Shown: positions 1 through 7,545 of the stretch, piece by piece | How the letters are laid out: each line of letters starts with the position of its first letter | Numbering within the stretch: the stretch's first letter is position 1 | From: CAVQGM01 sp963712065 | GTDB lineage: Bacteria; Actinomycetota; Acidimicrobiia; Acidimicrobiales; Acidimicrobilacustridaceae | Assembly (NCBI GenBank): GCA_963712065.1 | Contig: CAVQGM010000001.1 | Span: 310,001-374,000, forward strand | Direction of reading: 5' to 3' | DNA: 64,000 nt | Position numbers and translations under genes: made by a program | Notes under the pieces: model-generated | Databases searched by the model: none | Seen by the model: the letters and a program-made list of their open reading frames with translations, nothing else | Told to the model about the DNA's origin: nothing

Positions 1-300
1 GGCCAGATGGAGGGCACCACCATCCTGCGGGCGCCCAAGGGCCTCAACCTGTTCTTCCACTGGATCATGGTCCACGTCCCCCACCACGTGGACATGCGGA
101 TCCCGATGTACCGCCTCGAGCTGGCGGCGGAGCACATCAAGGCCGCCTACCCCGACGTCGTCCACGACGAGCCGCTGAGGTTCCGTGACTTCATCGCCAA
201 CACCCGCCAGTGCAAACTCTACGACTTCGAGCGGGGTCACTGGATGACCTACGCCGAGGCCGAGGCGAAGCTCGACGCCGGCGAGCCGGCCGCCGCCTAG
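1..300 (+). CDS. Fatty acid desaturase, C-terminal fragment (5' end outside window)
   Basis: The frame is open from base 1, so the start lies upstream of the window and only the last 99 residues are present. They contain HVPHH (residues 25-29 of the fragment), the third histidine box HxxHH that binds the di-iron centre in membrane fatty-acyl desaturases, preceded by a hydrophobic stretch (LNLFFHWIMV). The tail after the box is short and soluble, as in acyl-lipid desaturases. The enzyme would insert a double bond into membrane acyl chains using O2 and reduced ferredoxin. It converges on the yceD-like gene, overlapping it by 4 nt. Substrate and regiochemistry cannot be judged from this fragment. 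Confidence 0.75.
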   Translation, partial: GQMEGTTILRAPKGLNLFFHWIMVHVPHHVDMRIPMYRLELAAEHIKAAYPDVVHDEPLRFRDFIANTRQCKLYDFERGHWMTYAEAEAKLDAGEPAAA

Positions 301-860
301 CTCGACCCTCCCGGGGCCTCGGGCTCGTCGAAGCGCAGCTCGTCGAGCGCCGCCCATCGCGGGTCGGCCGGCGTGGCCACCTCTTCGTCGACGGGACCGG
401 TCGGGAACGCCTCCGGTGCCGGGCCCAGGCAGTCGTCGGCGCACAGCGGGGTGAGCGGCAGGGCGAGGAGCGCGGCGTCGCGCACCATCGGCCCGAGGTC
501 GAGCACCTCGTCGTCGAGCGGGTAGGTCTCCCCCTCGGTCGGGTGCACCTCGAAGATCTCCCGCACCGGCGTCTCGCACACCCCGTCGATCTGCGTCAGG
601 CAGCGACGGCACTCCCCCACCCACGGCACGGTCACCGTGCCCTCGGCCACGACGCCGTTGGCGATGGCCTCGAGCTGCAGGTCGACCCCGACCTCGGCTC
701 CGGCCGGCACCCGCGCCGTCGAGATGGCCAGGTCGTCGAACCGGGCCGAGCCCCGCCAGTGGCGCCGGGTGCCCGGATGGCGACGGAGGTCGGTCACCGC
801 GACCTGCAGGTCGCGCCGCTCGGGCGTGTTCCCCGCTCCCCGCCGCTCGGGCGCGGTCAC
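297..860 (-). CDS. YceD/DUF177 family protein
   Basis: A 187-residue protein with the YceD/DUF177 layout: an N-terminal beta-rich half, a central GECRRCL motif followed by an acidic, cysteine-containing C-terminal half (CADDCLG). In other bacteria this family sits next to rpmF and has been linked to 23S rRNA/50S processing; the biochemical role is unsettled. The GTG start overlaps the stop of the upstream sepIVA by GTGA (857-860), so it is probably translationally coupled. It is the last gene of the rsmD-coaD-sepIVA-yceD operon. rpmF, the usual next gene, is absent here; a convergent desaturase follows instead. Confidence 0.8.
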   Translation of the reverse strand: MTAPERRGAGNTPERRDLQVAVTDLRRHPGTRRHWRGSARFDDLAISTARVPAGAEVGVDLQLEAIANGVVAEGTVTVPWVGECRRCLTQIDGVCETPVREIFEVHPTEGETYPLDDEVLDLGPMVRDAALLALPLTPLCADDCLGPAPEAFPTGPVDEEVATPADPRWAALDELRFDEPEAPGGSS

Positions 861-1477
861 CCCTCTTCCTGGTCGTAGATCCCTTCGTCCACGGGGGCGT
901 CGGGGGGTGGCGGCAGGGTGGCGTGCTCGAAGCGGCCGTCGACCTCGTCGGTCTCGGTCACGAGGGCCGCGCCCTGCAGCTTGGCCCGACCCGACGCGAC
1001 GAGCTTCATGGTGCGCTCGAGCACGATCTCGAAGCTGGCCAGCTTCTGGTCGCAGAAGTCCTCGACCTCGTGGCGCAGCCGGCGGGCCTCGACCTCGGCG
1101 TTGTCGACGATCTGATAGGCGCGCTGCTCGGCCGCCTTCACCACCTCGGTGCGCTGCACCATCCGCTCGGCGCGCGCCCGGGCCTGCTCGAGCAGCTCGT
1201 CGCCCTCGTGACGCACCCGGGCGAGGTACTCCTCGCGCTCCTTGAGCAGCCACCGCGCGGCGCGGAGCTCCTCGGGCAGCCGGGCGATGGCCTCGTCGAC
1301 GAGCTCGAGGACCTCCTCCTTGGAGATCATCGACGACGCCGACAACGGCACCGGGCGAGCGGCGTCGATGATCTCGCGGATCTGCAGCAGCACGTCCTCG
1401 GTGTACGCCGAGTGGTACTGCGAGCCGACCGGCGGCGGGGTGAGGTCGAGGTCGTCTTCGGGGCCGAAGTCGCTCAT
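857..1477 (-). CDS. sepIVA: SepIVA-like DivIVA-family coiled-coil septation protein
   Basis: This 206-residue protein has a long charged helical region (about residues 60-165, rich in E, R, A and L heptads such as RARAERMVQRTEVVKAAEQR) with a variable Pro/Asp-rich tail, typical of DivIVA-domain proteins. The gene order coaD-(this)-yceD is reminiscent of Mycobacterium, where the yceD homologue follows SepIVA, an essential septation factor. The ATG overlaps the coaD stop as ATGA. Function in division or polar growth is inferred from family and context. An older label for such proteins, ATP synthase subunit b-like, reflects only the coiled coil. Confidence 0.65.
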   Translation of the reverse strand: MSDFGPEDDLDLTPPPVGSQYHSAYTEDVLLQIREIIDAARPVPLSASSMISKEEVLELVDEAIARLPEELRAARWLLKEREEYLARVRHEGDELLEQARARAERMVQRTEVVKAAEQRAYQIVDNAEVEARRLRHEVEDFCDQKLASFEIVLERTMKLVASGRAKLQGAALVTETDEVDGRFEHATLPPPPDAPVDEGIYDQEEG

Positions 1478-1953
1478 CGTCCGTACTTCTCCTGCAGCCG
1501 CTTGGCCACCGGTGCCGGCACCATGGCCGAGACGTCGCCGCCGAACCGGGCGATCTCCCGGATCAGTCGGGAGGCCAGGAACGAGTTGCCCGACGTCGAC
1601 GGGATGAACAGCGTGTCGACCCCGGAGATCTTGTGGTTCATCTGGGCCATCTGGAGCTCGCTCTCGAAATCGGTGATCGCCCGGAGCCCCTTCACGATGA
1701 AGTCGGCGTCGAGGTCGCGGGCGAGATCGACGACCAGGCTCGAGAACATCGTGACCCGGGCCTGGTCGAGGTGGGCGACCGACTCCGCCAGCATCGCCTC
1801 GCGCTCGTCGAGCGGGAACAGCGGCTCGCCCTTCTGGGGGTTGCGCATGGCGGCCACGATGACCTCGTCGAACAACCGGGAGGCCGTCTCGATGATCTCG
1901 AGGTGGCCGTTGTGGATCGGGTCGAACGATCCGGGATACAGGACGCGGGTCAC
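1474..1953 (-). CDS. coaD: Phosphopantetheine adenylyltransferase
   Basis: CoaD transfers AMP from ATP to 4'-phosphopantetheine, the penultimate step of coenzyme A synthesis. The 159-residue length equals the E. coli enzyme. GSFDPIHNGH at residues 8-17 is the nucleotidyltransferase (T/H)xGH motif, and FLASRLIREIARFGGDV near residues 126-142 matches the C-terminal family signature. I chose the GTG start because the protein then begins exactly at the family start (VTRVLYPGSFD), and a GGAG Shine-Dalgarno lies 6 nt upstream. It overlaps rsmD by GTGA and sepIVA by ATGA, so the three are one transcription unit. Confidence 0.95.
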   Translation of the reverse strand: MTRVLYPGSFDPIHNGHLEIIETASRLFDEVIVAAMRNPQKGEPLFPLDEREAMLAESVAHLDQARVTMFSSLVVDLARDLDADFIVKGLRAITDFESELQMAQMNHKISGVDTLFIPSTSGNSFLASRLIREIARFGGDVSAMVPAPVAKRLQEKYGR

Positions 1954-2525
1954 GGTTGCTCCGACGATGTGGTGGCCTGGGACGAAGACGGGCGCGCAAG
2001 CGGCGGTCGAGCGAGCACCACGAGCGTACCGCTGTAGCGCTTCTCCCTCTCGACACGCCACCCCGGCGGGAGCGGCACGGGCCGATCGGACTCCAGCACG
2101 GCGAGCCCGGCGAGCCGGGGGGCCAGCGCCTCGAGGAGCTCGGGCCAGGCGTCGTAGCGGTACGGGGGATCGAGGAGGGCGAGGTCGAAGCACTCGCCGG
2201 ACGACGCCAGGTAGGCCTCGGCGGTGCCGGCCACGACCGTGGCCCGGTCGGTCAACGACGTCGTCTCGAGGTTGGCGACGACCGCCCGTCGGGCAGCGGC
2301 GTCCCGCTCGACGAGGACCGCCGACGCCGCGCCCCGCGACAGGGCCTCGATGGCGAGGGCCCCGGAGCCGGCGAACAGGTCGAGCACGCGCGCCCCCTCG
2401 ACCGCGTCGAGGCTGCCGAGGGCGTTGAACACGGCCTCCCGCACGCGGTCGCTGGTGGGGCGGACGGCGTCACCCGGCGGCGCGCCGATCCGCCGCCCCC
2501 GGGCCGTCCCTGCCACCACGCGCAC
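1950..2525 (-). CDS. rsmD: 16S rRNA (guanine(966)-N(2))-methyltransferase
   Basis: RsmD methylates N2 of G966 in 16S rRNA during 30S assembly. The sequence shows the family start RVVAGTARGRRI, the SAM-binding loop LDLFAGSGALAIEALSRGA and the catalytic DPPY motif (LLDPPYRYD). The start is ambiguous: GTG at 2525 begins at the conserved core, while GTG at 2546 would add seven residues. It is the first gene of the rsmD-coaD-sepIVA-yceD operon and is divergent from the zinc-ribbon gene at 2594. RsmD-CoaD pairing is widely conserved in bacteria. Confidence 0.93.
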   Translation of the reverse strand: MRVVAGTARGRRIGAPPGDAVRPTSDRVREAVFNALGSLDAVEGARVLDLFAGSGALAIEALSRGAASAVLVERDAAARRAVVANLETTSLTDRATVVAGTAEAYLASSGECFDLALLDPPYRYDAWPELLEALAPRLAGLAVLESDRPVPLPPGWRVEREKRYSGTLVVLARPPLARPSSSQATTSSEQP

Positions 2526-2580
2526 CGCCTGACCGTACCGACCCACCAGGGGGTGGGACGGCGACGGTCCGCCATGGGTC

Positions 2581-2593
2581 TACGGTGGGTGCC
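2581..2593 (+). promoter_or_regulatory. Putative leaderless promoter of the zinc-ribbon gene
   Basis: A TACGGT -10-like hexamer (2581-2586) lies 7 nt before the ATG at 2594, and there is no Shine-Dalgarno. The transcript would start at or next to the initiation codon. Confidence 0.45.
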
Positions 2594-2773
2594 ATGCAGG
2601 TCGCCGAGTCCATCCGCTGCGTCGACTGCCTCGGCACCGCCTTCCGGCTCTCCCACGAGCCGCACGAGGGGTGGGAGCCCGGCGACGTCGTCGCCTACCG
2701 CTGCCCCGAGTGCGGCGAGCGCTTCGACCTCGTCCTCGAGGACGACGACGAGGGCGACGGCGAGCCCGACTGA
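2594..2773 (+). CDS. Small zinc-ribbon protein
   Basis: A 59-residue protein with two paired-cysteine knuckles, CVDC near residue 9 and CPEC near residue 38, spaced as in a rubredoxin-like zinc ribbon, and an acidic C-terminus (EDDDEGDGEPD). Codon third positions are as GC-rich as in neighbouring genes, supporting a real gene. It stands alone on the plus strand between the divergent rsmD operon and the convergent recG. I do not recognise a specific family; a nucleic-acid or protein-binding adaptor role is a guess from the fold only. The downstream 15-bp duplication overlaps its stop. Confidence 0.7.
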   Translation: MQVAESIRCVDCLGTAFRLSHEPHEGWEPGDVVAYRCPECGERFDLVLEDDDEGDGEPD

Positions 2774-2790
2774 CCCGAGCCCGACTGACC
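2761..2790. repeat. 15-bp tandem duplication over a stop codon
   Basis: The unit cgagcccgactgacc occurs twice head to tail, covering the last codons and stop of the zinc-ribbon gene, so a second in-register stop follows 15 nt later. It looks like replication slippage. Confidence 0.85.
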
Positions 2791-2818
2791 CGAGCGCGAG
2801 TCCAGCGGTGGCGGTCAC

Positions 2819-4958
2819 TCAGCTCTTGAGCAGGAACTCGGCTTCGTCCTCGTCGAGGAGGAGGGTGAGCTCGTCGGCGAGTTGGGGGTGCTCGGCGAGC
2901 GAGGGGTCGTCGCCGATCAGCTCGAAGGCCACGTCGCGGGCCCGCTGCACCCACACGCGGTCGCGGCGGAGCGACGCCAGCTTGAGGTCGTTCCGGCCCT
3001 TCTGGCGCTCACCCATGATCGTGCCCTCGCCCCGCAGGTCGAGGTCGACCTCCGCCAGCTCGAAGCCGTCGGTCGTGCGCACCATCGCCTCGAGCCGGGC
3101 TCGGCCGTCGTCGGTGGTGGCCTCACCCACCAGGTAGCAGTACGACCGGGCCGCGCCACGACCCACCCGACCGCGGAGCTGGTGGAGCTGGGCGATGCCG
3201 AAGCGGGCGGCGTCGAGGATGACCATCACGGTGGCGTTGGGGACGTCGACGCCGACCTCGATGACGGTGGTGGCGACCAGCACGTCGAGCCGGCCTTCCC
3301 GGAACTGGTGCATCACCTCCTCCTTCTCGCGTGCGCCGACCCGGCCGTGGAGGAGCCCGACCCGCAGCCCGGCCAGCTCGTGGGCCGTGAGCCGGGCGTA
3401 GGTCTCCTCGGCCGAGGCCACCTCGAGCTTCTCCGACTCCTCGATGAGCGGGCACACGACGTAGGCCTGGCGCCCGTCGGCGACCTCGGCCCGCACCCGC
3501 TCCCACACCGCGGCCTCGGCCGTCGGGCCCTCGGCCCACGTGGTGGCGATCGGGGTGCGCCCCGGCGGGAGCTCGTCGAGCACGGACACGTCGAGGTCGC
3601 CGTAGACGGTCATGGCGGCCGTGCGCGGGATCGGGGTGGCCGTCATCACCAGGACGTCGGGCACGGCCTCGCCGGCGCTCTTGGCCCGGAGGGCCGCACG
3701 CTGCTCGACGCCGAAGCGGTGCTGCTCGTCGATCACGACCGTGCCGAGCGAGCGGAAGGTGACTCCTTCCTGGATGAGGGCGTGGGTGCCGATGAGCAGA
3801 TCGACCGCTCCTCGTTCGAGGTCGGCGAGCAGGCGCTTGCGCTCGGCGGCGGTGGTGCGGTTGGTGAGCAGCTCGACCCGCAGCGGCCGGTCGACGCCCG
3901 AGCCCGAGAACAGGTCGTCACCGCCCCCCTGGTCGGGGATGGCGAACCCCTCGAGCAGGGCCGAGACCCCGAGGTGGTGCTGTTCGGCCAGCACCTCGGT
4001 CGGAGCCATGAGCGCGCCCTGGTGCCCGCCCTGGACCGCCACCAGCAGGGCGCTCACCGCGACCAGGGTCTTGCCGGCGCCGACGTCGCCCTGCAGCAGG
4101 CGGTGCATCGGATGGGGCCCGGCCAGGTCGGCGTCGATCTCGGTGAGGACCCGCCGCTGGGCCCCGGTCAGCTCGTAGGGCAACCGGTCGTGGAAGCGGC
4201 GGACGAGGTCGCCGGAGACGTCGTGGCGGATGCCGGTGGTCGTCCGCTCGAGCTCTCGCTTGCGCTGCACGAGCTTGAGCTGCACGCGCAGGAGCTCGTC
4301 GAACACGAGCCGTTCGCGCGCCGCCGAGCGCGGCCTTCATGGTCTCGGGCGTGTGGATGTCGGTGAAGGCGCGTGTGCGTCCGACGAGGCCGAAGCGCTC
4401 GCGCACCTCGACGGGCACGGGATCGGCGAACTCGCCCGCCCGACGGAGGACCTCCGCCATCCATCGGTCGACGTCCCACGTGTGCACGCCCGCCTTCTCG
4501 GACTGCGGGTAGATCGGCACGATCCGACCGGTCCGGTCGCCGACGAGGTCGACGACGGGGTTCGTCATCTGGCGTCGCCCCTGGTAGAGGTCGAGCTTCC
4601 CGAACAGCACGGCCGTGGTGCCCGGGGCGAGCTGGCGCTCGCGGAAGGGCTGGTTGAAGAACGTCACCCGCAGCCGGCCGGTGCCGTCGGTGACGTCGGC
4701 GACGACCATGCGGCGACGGTTCCGGGTGGTACGCGACGACACCGACTGCACCTTCACCAGCACCATCGCCTCCTCCCCCAGGTCGAGGTCCTCGATGCGG
4801 GCCTCGTTGGTGCGGTCGATGTAGCGGCGCGGGTAGTACGTGAGCAGGTCGAGGACCGTGCCCACGTCGATCTTGGCGAGCGCCTTGGCCTTGGCCGCGC
4901 CGACGCCCTTGAGCTCCTCGACGGGAACCTTGGCGAGTGACGTGAGCGTGCGGCTCAT
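2819..4958 (-). pseudogene. recG: ATP-dependent DNA helicase RecG, frameshifted
   Basis: RecG regresses stalled replication forks and branch-migrates Holliday junctions. The N-terminal frame (start ATG 4958) carries the wedge/OB domain: KVPVEELKGVGAAKAKAL, then YYPRRYIDR, and reaches IHTPETMKAALGGAR. The rest continues in another frame from RERLVFDELL, with GDVGAGKT (Walker A), VIDEQHRFG (DExH) and the QLHQLRGRVGRG motif. Total span is 2140 nt, i.e. 713 codons plus one base, the normal RecG length. The frame changes in the alternating GC run at 4315-4330. A missing CG dinucleotide would restore GGARERLVFDELL exactly. Either a sequencing/assembly error or a true mutation. It follows the DAK2 gene by 15 nt. 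Confidence 0.9.
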
Positions 4959-4973
4959 CGGCCGGCGTGCGGG

Positions 4974-6655
4974 CTACTCGATGCCGAACAGGTAGGGGTA
5001 CAGCGGCTGGCCACCGTGGTGGACCTCGGTCGACGCGTCGGGCCGGTGCTCGTGCAGCCACACCTCGAGGTGGCGCGTCACCACGGGGGTGGCGCCCTCG
5101 CCCTCGATGATGGTGATGATCTCGTGGTCGTCGGTGACGGTCCGCTCGAGCAGGCGCTCGCAGACCTCCTCGAGCGACGGGGCCAGGGCCACGATCACGT
5201 CGCGGGCCAGCCCCATGTAGTCACCCTCCCGGATCGGACCGAGATCGCAGCTCGAGTCGCGCACCGCCCTCGTGACCTCGCCGGCGTCACGTTGTCGGCG
5301 GCGTCTCCCATGGCATCGGCGTTGGCCTCGCTCGACGACCGCGGGTCGTAGGACAGCAGCGAGGCGAAGCCCTCGGTGATGCTGCGGGTCGGGACCACCC
5401 GCACCCTCTTCGAGGTGTGGGCGTCGACCTGCTCGGCGACCGGGATGATGTTCTTGTTGTTGGGCAGGATCACGACCTCGTCGGCCGGAGCCCGCTCGAC
5501 GGCCTCCAGCAGCTGCGCGGTCGACGGGTTCATCGTCTGGCCGCCCGTGACGATGCCCTGCACGCCGAGGGAGTAGAAGATCCGGCGGATGCCGTCACCG
5601 GTGGCCACCGCGACCACCGCACACGGCACCGGCTCGTGGGCGTGCGCCGGCTCGGTGGGCCCGGGCTCGGCCTCACGGACCCAGGCCTCCTCCTCGACCT
5701 GCTCGAGCAGGTCGGTGACCCGGATGGTGCGGGGACGGCCCGCCTCGATGCCCGCTTCGACCGCGGCACCGATGTCGTCGGTGTGGATGTGGCAGTTGAA
5801 GATGCCGTCGCCGCCGACCACCACGATCGAGTCGCCGATGGTCGCCCACAGGTCCTTGAAGCCGGGGATCGCGTCGTCGGGGGCCTCGAGGAAGTACATG
5901 ACCTCGTAGCGGAGGGCACCGACGTCACCCTCCCCGGCGACGACCTGCCCTCCCTCGGCGGCGTGGGCGGCGAGCAACGCGTCCCGACCGGGCCCGCCGG
6001 GCAGCATCCCCTCGTCAGCCGTCGGCTCGGGCACCGCTCGCCCGTCGACCACGTTGAGCAGCACGTCGAGCAGGAGGAGGAAGCCGGCGCCGCCGGCGTC
6101 GACCACCCCCGCCTCGGCCAGCACGGGCAGCAGCTCGGGGGTGTGGTCGAGGGCGCGGCCACCCGCGGACCGGGCCTCGTCGAGCACCTCGACGAGCGGC
6201 GCCCGGCGCTTGGCCGCGTCGGTGGCGGCCTCCGACGACTCGCGCACCACGGTGAGGATGGTGCCCTCGACCGGACGCATCACCGCGCCGTAGGCGGCGT
6301 CGGACGCGGCCGCCAGCGCCGCGGCCACGAGCGCGCCGTCGGCGTCGTCACGGTCGCGGAAGGCCTCGGCCACCCCGCGGAGGATCTGGGAGAGGATGAC
6401 CCCCGAGTTCCCGCGTGCACCCATCAGCGATCCGTGGCTGATCGCCTTGCACGTGCCGGCCATGTCGGAGGTGGCCCCGTCGAGCTCCTGCACCACCGAC
6501 TCGAGCGTGAGCGCCATGTTGGTGCCGGTGTCGCCGTCGGGCACCGGGTAGACGTTGAGCCGGTTGATCGCCTCACGATGGGATCGCAGGGCCCTGGCGT
6601 AGCCGGCCATGACCGCGCGGAGGTCGTCGGCGGTCAACAGGTCGACGGGCGGCAT
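4974..6655 (-). pseudogene. DAK2 domain / YloV-like (fatty acid kinase-like) protein, frameshifted
   Basis: The N-terminal DAK2 domain shows VPDGDTGTNMALT (nucleotide binding), GSLMGARGNSGVILSQILRG and GGAGFLLLLDVLL, as in YloV and fatty-acid kinase FakA. The C-terminal DegV-like half runs to ITEGFASLLSYDP. Near 5283-5290 the reading frame breaks. The downstream frame resumes with GEVTRAVRDSSCD and IREGDYMGL, the conserved family sequence, and ends LYPYLFGIE. Adding one base in the GTGACGCC stretch restores NVTAGEVTRAVRDSS. The span of 1682 nt equals 561 codons minus one base. It precedes recG in the conserved yloV-recG order and diverges from rpmB. Likely role is acyl-phosphate or fatty-acid activation, by homology only. 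Confidence 0.85.
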
Positions 6656-6668
6656 CGGTGGGATCGTA
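6656..6668 (-). promoter_or_regulatory. Putative leaderless promoter of the DAK2 gene
   Basis: On the minus strand TACGAT (6668-6663) is separated by exactly 7 nt from the ATG at 6655, and no Shine-Dalgarno is present. Confidence 0.5.
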
Positions 6669-6746
6669 GTGATCCCGGCCGGGCCTGACCGGCACGACGC
6701 CCTCGTCACGTCCCGGAGGCCGGTTCCCCTCCGACCGAGGAGGCGA

Positions 6747-6777
6747 TTGTCCGGGCCCGGGCCCCCGCTGGTAGCGT
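6747..6777 (+). promoter_or_regulatory. Putative rpmB promoter with long structured leader
   Basis: A -35-like TTGTCC (6747-6752) and -10-like TAGCGT (6772-6777) have a rather long 19-nt spacer. The predicted leader of about 85 nt contains GC-rich inverted repeats (gccgcccgccggcggcgg and caccgccggtg) before the Shine-Dalgarno, so attenuation is possible. Confidence 0.35.
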
Positions 6778-6867
6778 GTCCCCGCTCTCCGCCGCCCGCC
6801 GGCGGCGGTCGAGCGGGACCGGAATCGCCTCCCCACCGCCGGTGGGACCGTCAGGAGCAGGAGCCCC

Positions 6868-7062
6868 ATGGCCGCCGTCTGTCAGGTGTGTGGCAAGAAG
6901 CCGTCGTTCGGGATGGCCGTCAGCCACTCGCACCGGCGCACCAAGCGTCGCTGGAACCCCAACATCCAGCGGGTGCGCGCCATCGTGAACGGGTCCCCCA
7001 AGCGGATCGACGTCTGCACCTCCTGCCTCAAGGCCGGCAAGGTCGAAAAGGTCGCCCACTAG
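6868..7062 (+). CDS. rpmB: 50S ribosomal protein L28
   Basis: The 64 residues match bacterial L28: the start MAAVCQVCGKKPSFGMAVSHSHRRTKRRWNPN, with the RRTKRRWNPN rRNA-binding signature, and the C-terminal CTSCLKAGKVEK. It is the zinc-ribbon (C+) form, with CQVC and CTSC pairs providing four cysteines; zinc-free paralogues lack them and are often Zur-regulated. A strong Shine-Dalgarno (AGGAGC) lies just upstream of the ATG. The divergent DAK2-recG pair is its usual neighbour. Confidence 0.97.
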   Translation: MAAVCQVCGKKPSFGMAVSHSHRRTKRRWNPNIQRVRAIVNGSPKRIDVCTSCLKAGKVEKVAH

Positions 7063-7064
7063 TC

Positions 7065-7355
7065 GTGCAGGGCGTCATCAAGGCCTACGACCCGTCCACC
7101 GAGGACGGCGTCGTGATCGCCGACCACGACCTGGCCGAGTACGAGCTCGCCTCCGGCGCCCTCGAGGGCTCGGTGTTCCGGATGGTGCGCCAGGGCCAGC
7201 GGGTCGTGTTCGACCTCGACGCCGGCGGCCTGGCCGTCCGGATCCGGCTCGGCTCCGAGGTCGACATGGGCACTCCCGGGTTCCCGGTCGCCCATCCGGA
7301 CGACCCGCAGCACCCCCAGGACGGGCCCGACCAGGTTCCCCTGCCCGAGTCCTGA
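7065..7355 (+). CDS. Small cold-shock/OB-fold-like protein
   Basis: A 96-residue protein whose first 70 residues resemble a degenerate cold-shock OB fold: GVIKAYDPSTEDGVVIAD in place of the GxVKxFxxxxGxGFI strand-1 motif, then EGSVFRMVRQGQRVVFDLD. The aromatic RNP1/RNP2 residues of true CspA proteins are mostly missing. The Pro/Asp tail looks disordered. The GTG start lies 2 nt after the rpmB stop, so it is co-transcribed with L28 and may rely on ribosome re-initiation. RNA binding is inferred from the fold resemblance; other OB-fold ligands are possible. Confidence 0.6.
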   Translation: MQGVIKAYDPSTEDGVVIADHDLAEYELASGALEGSVFRMVRQGQRVVFDLDAGGLAVRIRLGSEVDMGTPGFPVAHPDDPQHPQDGPDQVPLPES

Positions 7356-7443
7356 CGAGGTCACCCGGCCGTCATCTCCGTACGGGCTTCCGACCTTGTT
7401 CTCGGGTCCGTTCGGCCCGTTTGCCCTTCATCGGCTGGCTTCA

Positions 7444-7466
7444 CCCCCCCGGGGGGTCAGTAGGAT
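7444..7466 (+). promoter_or_regulatory. Putative pckG promoter with GC palindrome
   Basis: TAGGAT (7461-7466) is a -10-like box about 80 nt before the pckG ATG. Directly upstream is an uninterrupted C7-G6 palindrome (7444-7456), which would be an operator or part of the promoter spacer. Confidence 0.35.
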
Positions 7467-7545
7467 GAGGCCTCAACTCGACGAGCCCGCCCCCGCGGGC
7501 CCGACCCGCTCCGGCGGGGCGACGACGGCGTCGGAGGTCCGGTTC

